Source: Eudorina sp. 2006-703-Eu-15 (Eukaryota; Chlorophyta; Chlorophyceae; Chlamydomonadales; Volvocaceae). Taken from it: a DNA stretch of 64,000 bases. The stretch is taken from positions 256,614 to 320,613 of the forward strand of contig BDSI01000108.1 of assembly GCA_003117195.1 (NCBI GenBank), written 5' to 3'. Below are positions 56,101 to 64,000 of the stretch, one piece after another. The position numbers and the translations under genes were made by a program. A model generated the notes under the pieces. It was not told where the DNA came from. It worked only from the letters and a program-made list of their open reading frames with translations, and ran no database searches. Each line of letters begins with the position of its first letter. Position 1 is the first letter of the stretch.

Positions 56101-59100
56101 TGCCCCTGCTGGGGCTGCGCCAGAGGCGGAGAAGCGGTCGTCATAGGCCTTGCGGTCGCATTGTCGTGAGGGCCGGGAACACCCCCCGCCGCCGCCGCCG
56201 CGGCTGCGTCCGTGGGTACCTGCGTCGGCGCCTGAGCCGCCTGCTGCGCCGTCGCCGGCCCGCCCGCTGCCGGCGGCTGCGGCCGCCGCGCGGAATTCGC
56301 GGTGTTGTCAAGCGAGCCGAGCACCGCGCTCATGAGCTTGAGCGATGTGGTGTTGATCGGCAGGTTCACGTGCTCCTTGGAGTTGGGGTCGATCGTGCAG
56401 CGGTTGTACGCCTCGAGCAGGATCCGCTTGGAGCGGTTGGCCTTGCTGTCAGCGCCCTGCTGCTCGGCCACCTTGCTGTACTTCTCCAGGTGGGCCCTCA
56501 GGTGATGCAGCCGCGACTTCATCGCCGCGATGATGCGCCAGTACTCCTCCACCATTGCCGGCGTCATGCCATCCCCTAGGATCACGTAGGTCCCTCCGAC
56601 CGCAGCAGCTGCCGCTGCGGGTGGCCCCGCGGGGGCCGCGGACACCGCTGCCGGCGGAACGACGGCCGCGGCAGCAGCGGAGGGGACCGGCCCCGTCGCG
56701 CCCACCTGGGGAACGGTTCCCGGTACGGCACCCACCGGGACGACGGCCGGGGGAGGCTGCACCGGCGCTCCGGGCATTGCAGCCGGGGGCTGTGGTGTAA
56801 TGCCTGCTGGTGTGGGCATGGCTGCGCCGTAGGGTTGCATTCCGACGGCTGCTTGCGGTTGTTGCGGTTGTTGTTGCGTTGGGGGTGGCTGCTGCACAGC
56901 TGTGGTTGCGGGAGGTACGCCTGCGCCCGGCACAATGCCAGGACGAGCCATCTGCGAGGCACCCGCCACGGACGGCGGAACCATGCCTGGAGGCATCACA
57001 GTCTTGCGCATACCCCCCGCCACAGCCGCCGCTGCAGCTGCCGCGGCTGCAGCCGCCGCGGCCCCGGCTGTTACCGCATTCTGCTGCTGGAGGCTTCCCG
57101 ATGCCACACGCGCCATCATGTGCGCTGCTTGCTGCTGTTGCTGCTGAGACTGCTGCAGTTGCTGCTGAGACTGCTGCAGTTGCTGCTGCTGCTGTTGCTG
57201 CTGGTGGTGGTGATGCTGGGCTGCCGCCGCCTGCTGGTGGGCTTGTTGTTGTTGCTGTTGCTGTTGCTGCTGCTGCGCCGCCTGCGCCTGCTGCGCCGCA
57301 GCCGCGGCAACCACTGCCTGGTGCTGAGAGGCCATAAGCTGGTGCTGCTGACTCAGCTGCGCGTACGACACATCCTGTTGTGGAGCTTGCTGCATGCTGT
57401 ACGGCATCTGCGTTGCATTCGTGGCCGGCACTGCGTGCGCATGGGGGTGCTGTGCCCCCGGCTGAGTCGGCGGCATGATGCCCATAGGCGGCCCGCCGGC
57501 ATTTCCAGCCCCCGCCCCCGCCAATCCCACGCCGCCGTGCTGCTGGTGTGGCTGCTGCTGTCCGAGCTGCCCCATGACTCCCTGCGGCACTTGCTGACCC
57601 GCCAGGCCCATCATCCCGCCGGCGCCGTGTTGTACGGCCGCCGGCGCTGCGCCACCGCCGCCGTACATGCCTGCCATGGTTTGATCCACGGCCATGCCGC
57701 CGGGTGCGCCCATCATCCCCGCAGGCCCGGGTGCGACTCCGGGGCCCCCGTGAGTGGCCATGACACCACCCGCCCCTGGAGCCTGCGGGAAGGCAGCCTG
57801 ACCAGCGCCAGCGCCCCGACCCATCGCCACTCCATGCATGGCCTGCGGATAGCCCTACAGGTATGGACGCAACGGCCAGGGATGCCTTGGGGATTAGATT
57901 GAAAAAAACAGGGATGTGTCGGCGAAACCAGGGCACCAAGCTCTTCCCCGTCAAGAAGCCGTCTTGTCACGGGCGTCCGGCATGCAGCAAGGCCCCGGGC
58001 GATCAGAGCCGTTAGGGCTGTGTGCCTGGTGAGCACCACAGGGATGGACAACTACAGGGGAAACTGCACGCACACACGCAAGACTTCGCTTCGCGCGGCT
58101 CAGTTCTCTTTAACACGCAAGCAAGCACGCGAACAAGCAGGCAAGCACGCGAGCGCGGGAAGCCCACAATCCATCGATCCGCAGTCGCTAACCAAGGCGC
58201 CCATATCGGCCCATCACCCACCGTTGGCACGGCGCCCATCTGGTTGGTATGAGGCCCTTGGATGCCTGTCAGTTTCCCCGCCACATGCATTTGCGCTGCC
58301 GCAGGAGTCGACGCCGCCTGCGCCCTCGCAACGGCAGGTACGGCCTGTTGCGGCGCGGTCGCCGCCGCCTGCGGCACGTATCCGACGCCCTGTTGTTGCT
58401 GCTGCTGTTGCTGCTGGACGCCGTACATCGGCTGCCCCATCGGTGGCTGCGCCTGCTGCTGTTGCTGCGCCTGCTGGTGCTGCTGCTGCTGCGCCTGCTG
58501 CTGCTGCGCCTGCTGCTGCGATGGCGCACAAAAGGCACCCAAAAAATCGGAGAAATCGTCTCCATCCGACACGGGAGGTCGCTCCGAGGCGGGCATGACC
58601 TGCTTGGATACCGGGTGCAGCGGTCGGCCCTGCCGGCATCAACGCCGTGTCGGATAAGGATGGACGGGATGGGCGGACTGCCACCACAGCCAGGACGGCC
58701 CCATACTCGCATGCTTCCTATCAGTCAGGTATCAAACCACCAACGGCATTTGGCATGCCATGCGTTACAATGTCGTTGCGTCCGATCCCTTCCCGTCGCA
58801 AAATACCCACCCCACGGATTGGGGAAGACACGCATAATGAGCCACAGCGCCGGACGCCTCCGTGCTAATGGATTTCCGTGCGCTAGGCAGGCGTGTGGGC
58901 CCCCGCTGTGGGGCTGATCTGATATATAAAGGTCGGACGTCATCGTGCTATCGCGCCCTGTGATGTGAACTGTACAGTAACTGCGCAGGCGAGCCGCAGA
59001 GCCAAGTCACGTACCTGCTGGTGCTGATGCGGCTGGGACTGCACTTGCGTCGCCATACCATGCTGCATGCTTTGCTGAGGAAAGGGGGCATGTTGCGGGT

Positions 59101-59596
59101 GTTGGTGGTGGGGGTGCTGTCCAACCATCTTGTGCTGTTCCGCCAGCTTCTGCTGCTGCTGGGCCCGACTGCTTTCCAAAACCTTCATGATACCGTCCTT
59201 GCTGGACTCAATTTTGTTGTAGAATGTTTGGCGATAAAGGTTCTATGAAACGCGGGAGCGAAAGTCCAACACAGGAAGCAGCGTCAGCAGGGGTGACGGG
59301 CTGAGCAGAGGGGACCGCGGGCTGCAACAAACCGACCGGGTCGTTGCTGTAATTCGTGAAGGCCTCCTCCTCAGCCCGGTCCACCACAGTCGGTAACTTA
59401 TTTGCAAACCTAACGTTGCTGAATGCTTGCATCAACTTATTCAACCTACACGAAGAGCAAAGTGATCAACCGCACTTTGCATCATGGGCCTCCAGTCGCA
59501 CAGGCGACATGCATACCCATATGATCGCAGATTCTCTCTGTCTTGTGGAGTGATGAAAGACCGTTGGGTGGGTGGCCCGCCCTGAGGTGCATACAT
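53131..59596 (-). CDS. MED15: Mediator complex subunit 15 (KIX domain, Gln-rich), 9 exons
   Basis: MED15 is a Mediator tail subunit whose KIX domain binds transcription-factor activation domains. Exons 5' to 3': 59596-59517, 59445-59337, 59242-59015, 58629-58285, 57854-55785, 55338-54901, 54491-54266, 53868-53675, 53286-53131. They total 3,846 nt, or 1,281 residues. The KIX domain is about residues 14-85: ITPQDRENLRSYG then LNKLMQAFSNVRFANKLP, EEEAFTNYSND, and NLYRQTFYNKIESSK. The middle (about 85-900) is Gln/Ala/Pro/Gly-rich, with a better conserved helical segment EEYWRIIAAMKSRLHHLRAH at about 810. The C-terminal MED15 domain has KRLRVCVPMDYPEASPV, HPYGRAARLHFQ and LSIQSVAKAWHDAVTKV, matching the LRVxVPxDYPxxSP and ...W...V pattern of animal MED15. 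All phases join. Weak points: the GTCGGT donor at 59336, two possible acceptors for exon 4 (58629 or 58605), and the start Met. Confidence 0.88.
54773..54860. repeat. TACCC/TACCT array, telomere-like, in a MED15 intron
   Basis: About 88 bp of degenerate CCCTA/CCTTA pentamers, with a few CCCTAG/CCCTAA variants, lie in the intron 54492-54900. The unit resembles but does not equal the volvocine telomere (TTTTAGGG). It is more likely a local microsatellite than a telomere scar. Confidence 0.75.
57120..57330 (-). repeat. Poly-Gln-coding CAG/CAA tract in MED15
   Basis: On the minus strand the exon 57854-55785 contains runs of CAG/CAA coding for Gln-rich blocks with Ser, Leu and His. A tandem block coding LQQSQQQ occurs twice (about 57135-57185). 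The CAG/CAA mix makes it less slippage-prone than the orphan gene tract. Confidence 0.7.
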
Positions 59597-60737
59597 TCTT
59601 CCTTTCTTCAGGCGAGTTACACGGAAATTGTGGAATAAACTTTCGATTTCCAAAGTTCCTAAGTAACTGTCGAAGCTGTTTTGTCATGGAGCATTACAGA
59701 AGCTTCATTATAATAAGCAATGTAGTTGATTTTATTCTCAAACGTGCACACATTTTGAAGATTCTGAAGTAAAACAGAATTGCAATGTTTAAACATTGGA
59801 GGTACCGAAAGCCCTGATTGTGATTCGTGCACGACTGTACCACGCTGTACTGCCCTTCGGACCATTACGTACGTCTGGCCGTTCCCGACAATGCCCAGAG
59901 GCCGAAGCGGCGTAGCCGTCTGCTTGATTGCGGTAAGGCCGCATATAGAAAGAGTTTGAAGAGGCTCATCAGGGGCCAGAACAGGCCAGGACACGTTTGG
60001 GGGCCCAGGGGGGCAGGGGGGGCCGTACCCTCCCATACCCGTGCCGTTGCAGAACACGAACCGTAGGCATATCGCTCCACCTCGCCACAACAGCAGGCAC
60101 CTGGCTGAGAGGTTTCTCGTCTTTGCAAGCGCGCGCCCTGCCGTGCGAGGCCAGCAGCGACGGTTGGCCAGCAGCAGGGAACCCATACCCGGTATCAGCT
60201 CGACTGCCGGTCCGAACGCAGACTACTGCCTTATGTGGCAGAATGGGAGGCCTTCGGCATCGCAAGACTTTTAAAGCCGTAGGTTGCTGGGGTCAGGATG
60301 CTACCGAGGGCTGCCGCGCCCCTCCCGTTTTTAGGCGACAGGCCTCTTCATGCGATGAAGGTGCGCCGCGCGGCTCGGCGATTGTAGATGGGCAAAGTGC
60401 CGATGGGGCCATGTACAGCGGATTGCCAGCTCCGGACCTCTGGGGGTGAGGCTCTGTACCTGCAGGGGCAGGAGGATGAAGTTCTTTCCTAACAGCCCCA
60501 AGCCTCCTTTTTGTGAGAAAGATATAATCCGTCTGAGCAGTTAATGTAATCCCCATTGGTCTGCGCATGCTCCGTGCGTGTGGCGCGCTGGAAATCATGC
60601 CGTACGTGACGTACGGCCGAGGAAGTTTTGGAGTTTGAGAGAAGCGTCGAATTGACTAACAATTCGTTAGTTATAATAGATTACCATTTTGCCGCAGCTC
60701 GTTATGCAAATAGCCTTTGCAATTGGAAGCAGTTGGA
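59597..60737. other. Divergent spacer between MED15 and the cytochrome b5 gene
   Basis: These 1.14 kb should hold both promoters and leaders. Composition shifts from GC-rich (59850-60480) to AT-rich (60600-60740) next to the cytochrome b5 start. No open frame here shows a recognisable motif. Confidence 0.55.
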
Positions 60738-61534
60738 ATGACTGATTCTGACACAGGCGCCTTCTCCTTCCCCGTCTTAAATCAACCAGCACAAGAACCA
60801 AAAAAGGTAGGAACTTCAAATTTCATTTAAAAAGGCTCAACTTTTGAGGGAAACAGTGGTCCTACTGCTGCCGCACAGATACCACTGACTGCTTTTTCGA
60901 CCGTGACCGATCGCTCGGGGAACTTGGCCGAGAAACCCGCACCTCCGGTAAGGTCGTGTTTCAACGGTCGTACACCCGCCGGGCACCTTCATTTTTCAAC
61001 CCCTTGTACAGGTTTCAGTGTATGAAAAGCCGGCGAGGTCAAAGGTGCGTGGGAAAGTCGATCAACGCTGCGCGCTGCCAGTGTCTAGTATCAATCTCGG
61101 GGGTCCCGGAACGCGTCCAACAGGATCTGCTGCTCCCACGCTCGCCCATAAGTTTTGCTGCATGACCGCGTTCGCCGAACGACGCCGTTCCTTCCCGCCT
61201 GAAACAGGTTCCTCTTGAAAAGGGCTACACTCAAGTCGACTGGCTCAAGCTATCAAAGTCGGGGACCGACCTGAACGGTCTCGATGGCAAGGCGCTGCGA
61301 CGTGACATCACGCTAGAGGAGGTCGCAAAGCACCATACCTCGGATGACGCCTGGATGGTACTGCGCGGGAAGGTCTACAACATCGGGCCGTACATGCGGT
61401 TTCACCCGGGCGGTGCAGCGATCCTGCTCAAGGCGGCGGGTAAGGACGGCACGTCGTTGTTCACGAAGTATCATCCGTGGGTGAACGCGGATGCGCTGCT
61501 AGAGAAATGCCTGGTCGGGATGCTGGCGCAATAG
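60738..61534 (+). CDS. Cytochrome b5 heme-binding domain protein, 3 exons
   Basis: A small soluble heme protein likely to shuttle electrons between a reductase and an acceptor. Exons: 60738-60806, 60849-60947, 61208-61534; all junctions are phase 0; 164 residues. The first 56 residues are Ala/Pro/Thr-rich and look disordered. From residue 57 the protein matches the b5 domain of the NCB5OR/CYB5R4 type: a pre-domain [16 protein letters not shown], then [20 protein letters not shown] and [16 protein letters not shown]. The axial heme ligands are His in FHPGG and His in [13 protein letters not shown], and the protein ends ...[11 protein letters not shown]5OR in animals continues into CS and reductase domains; here a stop follows the b5 domain, so this is a stand-alone form. 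No C-terminal membrane anchor is present. The first intron is only 42 nt, and an alternative acceptor at 60856 would break the frame, which supports 60849. Confidence 0.93.
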
Positions 61535-64000
61535 TATCAGTATCCGGAGGGTCGCATGTGTGTGTTCATTTATTTGGGATCACCGTGGCGGGACTGATGT
61601 GTGTGTGCAGCGTGAAGACAATGCATGGCGGGTAGCCGGGACCGCATCACTAAGCGCGTGCTGCAGGTGCCGAAGTGTGTTAGTCGTGGAACAAGAGGTC
61701 CCCGGGGCCGTTCAAATACCTTGATGTGGGCCAATGTTTCCGGGCGACCGACTGCCGCACGCGCATCGCAACGGTCGTCAGCTTGTCACAGGTCGAGAAG
61801 GCGGGTGGGCGAGCTTCGTTTGCGAATGATGACGCAACGGGGCGCGCTGAGGATTGAATGCTAGTCGCTGGTGGCGTTTGTACGGCGGTGCGGGACCACC
61901 ATCGTTAGGCCTGTCATCGAAAGGGCGTCGAGGTAGACTGTCTCATTCATATTCATATGGCCCAGCGAACTCTAAACCTAATCTCCTTGCATATATCTTT
62001 ATGGCACCGGGACCTTGCAGATTCCTAATGTATGCTGACGGATAGACGACTGGGGGCCGCGGAGGCTGGTGCTGTGGGTGCAGGGCGCATTGATTGGCTC
62101 ATCTTATTTAGACATAGGGGTCCGAATTCGCATCGTGACTGGACGTCACTTAGACATGGTAGCAGGGGAGGGAAGGGGGGGGCGGCCCTCGAGTCCTGCC
62201 GGGTACAGGGCCGGGGATGTCTGCGTCCGTGGCCCCAGCCCCCAGGCAGCTCCCCGAGGTAGCTCGTCAACGAGCTCCCCGGGGATGCAATGCTCCTACG
62301 CTCAGGTTTAACCGGGATGTCCATCAAGTGCAGCGCATGTCATGTCTTCACGGTGCACGACGCGACGCGGCAGGTTGCCGGGTGATTGGTCATTGCGGCC
62401 GGGGTCGAGGGCAGTCGCTCGCCACCGGTGGTCAGCGGCGTTCTCCGGGAGCTGTTGCCTGTGCGCGGCAGCGGTGACGTCTTGGTCGTGCTCGGTATGC
62501 GCTCTGCCCGCGAAATATCCCGCGATCACGGGCAGAGTTGTGCCTTCTATTCAGTAGTAACCGTTACAAAGTGGACCCGAGTCTATTTGTCAGTGTTGCG
62601 TTCGTGCGTCAGGCCTTCGGAAGGCCGGGCCAGTCGCGGCCTGCTTGCTTATCGGCAATATCTATTCTATTCTACGAACATGTGGGTACTCGAACTTCCT
62701 GCAAAGCACCGCCGTAGCATCTTGGGCGTCTCTATGGGTCATGGCCGCGATGGGCCGCTGTTGCGCAAAGACTGCCGGTGACGAGGAACCCAACCCTGTC
62801 CTACTGACCTTCTCCTCTGTGGCTCCGAGTTCGCGCCTGAGGGCCCTTGCGACAGCGTCGCGCATGCCACTGGCTTGCGATTGCCTCAAGTCCGGGTCAC
62901 ATCGCAGCTTTTTCGCACCCTGTTTTAGATAGCAAATGAAGGGTTGCACAATGCTTAGCCGACGGACCAAACACCTTCAGTTAAACGAGAAAACAATTCA
63001 AGTCGAGCGCTACGATAATGCCGATTTGGTGACCGTTCCCGGCGGCGCGTACTGCAGATTGGTTTCGGAGCTGCATAACCCATTTGCTTGCTGCATCTAT
63101 GCACGCTGATCATACCCTGGCTAGCACCCCTGCACTCTCTCACACGCAAACGCGGTGGAAGAGTTTTGGTTGTACAGAAGCGGGCCTGTACGGAATTTTT
63201 TCCGGCTTCGAGGAAGCCAACCCCCTACTTGTCCTGTATCGCCCTAGTGTTGTCGAAGGGGCCTGCGACCGTTTCCCGTCTGGCATCGGACGCACGGGAC
63301 CTGCCTTGGGCGCTGCGAACGCCTGGAACGGTCTGGTAAGGCCACTCTCGTAGGCACTCGTGCGACTATCCATTAATGGTATGAACGGCCAGGATCCTCC
63401 GCGGGTGTTTGGCCTGGATGCTTCGGGTTCCGTACATGCATCGGCTGAGTCACGTTGGGTCGCTTGTGCGGTCTGTGTCCATCCCTTTCTAGGTGCTAGT
63501 GGCCCACCGTTTAATTTTCATTGGCATGCCGCCCTGCTTTGTGCACGTCATGCCCCTGGGATACGATGAACAGTCCGTCAGAGCCTGTACGGCGTTGTAC
63601 CCTGTTGCACCTGCTGATTCGGCGAGAAACCTCAGCAAGGTGACGCCAATCATGGTTGGTTCCACCTACAACGATGCTAAACGCATAAAGAGACCCAAAT
63701 TTGAGGGTCAGTCGCGTCACAGAGCACCTTGCCGCTGGGTGTTGCGTTCGAACCGCAACGAACCACGACAGCACATGCGGGCGCCCGCACTCTGTTTCGT
63801 ACCCGCGTACTCGATTCGTGCGCTAGCTGACTCGTTGCGCACTGTGATCGATGTATATTATGCAAATGTCATTAGCATGACTGGTAACCAATTCTTTTTG
63901 TCGCAGGTTGCGTTTGCTCCGTTGCGCGTAGGCTCGCGTAGGGGTTGTCATAACACTACCTGATTGTTGAGTACAAACGCAATAAATAAAAAGTATCTGA
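61535..64000. other. Right flank without a supportable gene
   Basis: These 2.5 kb include the cytochrome b5 3' UTR. Many short open frames occur, none with recognised motifs. The best candidate is a minus-strand frame at 62662-62970 with a charged, exon-like composition (KQGAKKLRCDPDLRQSQASG), but no flanking exons could be assembled. Exons of a gene continuing past the window cannot be excluded. Confidence 0.5.

Noticed and set aside
56835..57902. 355-codon plus-strand frame across the MED15 Gln-rich exon
   Set aside because: Leu/His/Arg-rich translation of CTG runs antisense to CAG/CAA Gln codons. The minus strand carries the MED15 frame with correct splice phases.
59441..59520. DWR motif (frame ...CRLCDWRPMM) as the canonical start of the MED15 KIX helix
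   Set aside because: Reading through meets an in-frame TGA before LNKLMQAF, and no donor of the right phase lies between. Treating this segment as a 71-nt intron (59516-59446) keeps the frame and gives a better KIX alignment.
60857..60947. Alternative acceptor for cytochrome b5 exon 2 at 60856
   Set aside because: It shifts exon 2 into a Cys/Arg/Asp-rich frame that loses the good phase-0 donor at 60948; the acceptor at 60848 keeps an Ala/Pro/Thr-rich frame and phase into exon 3.

Overview
The window reads as nuclear DNA of a volvocine/chlamydomonadalean green alga (Chlamydomonas/Volvox type). Coding exons are GC-rich with G/C-ending codons and are broken by many short spliceosomal introns (donors mostly GTGAGY, GTGGGT or GTAAGN; acceptors CAG/TAG). 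TGTAA poly(A)-type signals follow several genes. The encoded families are plant/algal nuclear genes, including the plastid cytochrome c assembly factor Ccs1 and a PEX13 without an SH3 domain. Species cannot be fixed from sequence alone. I rebuilt the gene models by reading splice sites and reading-frame phase by hand. In each model the summed exon length is divisible by three and protein-family motifs continue across the junctions.

Layout, left to right. (1) 566-21076 (+): a 30-exon GT48 callose (1,3-beta-glucan) synthase of about 3,646 residues, carrying an insertion of about 1,350 low-complexity residues encoded mainly by one 3.8-kb exon. (2) 21077-24556: convergent spacer with small repeats. 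(3) 28432-24557 (-): nine-exon CCS1 (603 residues). (4) 28433-30628: spacer with a diverged duplication. (5) 43271-30629 (-): 25-exon OSCA/CSC1/TMEM63-type mechanosensitive or osmosensitive channel of about 1,718 residues, with a very large cytosolic insert. (6) 43272-45725: divergent spacer. (7) 45726-49232 (+): uninterrupted 1,168-residue Gln-rich protein of unknown function. (8) 50379-51583 (+): two-exon PEX13 with a 7-nt first coding exon and an exaggerated Tyr-Gly domain. (9) 51584-53130: convergent spacer with dispersed repeats. (10) 59596-53131 (-): nine-exon Mediator subunit 15 (KIX domain, Gln-rich middle, conserved C-terminal domain; 1,281 residues). (11) 60738-61534 (+): three-exon cytochrome b5-domain protein (164 residues). 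(12) 61535-64000: no supportable gene.

The genes are independent eukaryotic transcription units with no operon logic. Two gene pairs are divergent and could share promoter regions: channel/orphan and MED15/cytochrome b5. The functions are unrelated: cell-wall or cytokinesis glucan, plastid cytochrome c maturation, ion channel, peroxisomal import, transcription and heme electron transfer. The most unusual content is the huge low-complexity insertions in two otherwise conserved membrane proteins, the large orphan Gln-rich protein, the MYG-repeat PEX13, and several repeat families that sit in introns and spacers, one of which repeats a 5' splice site.
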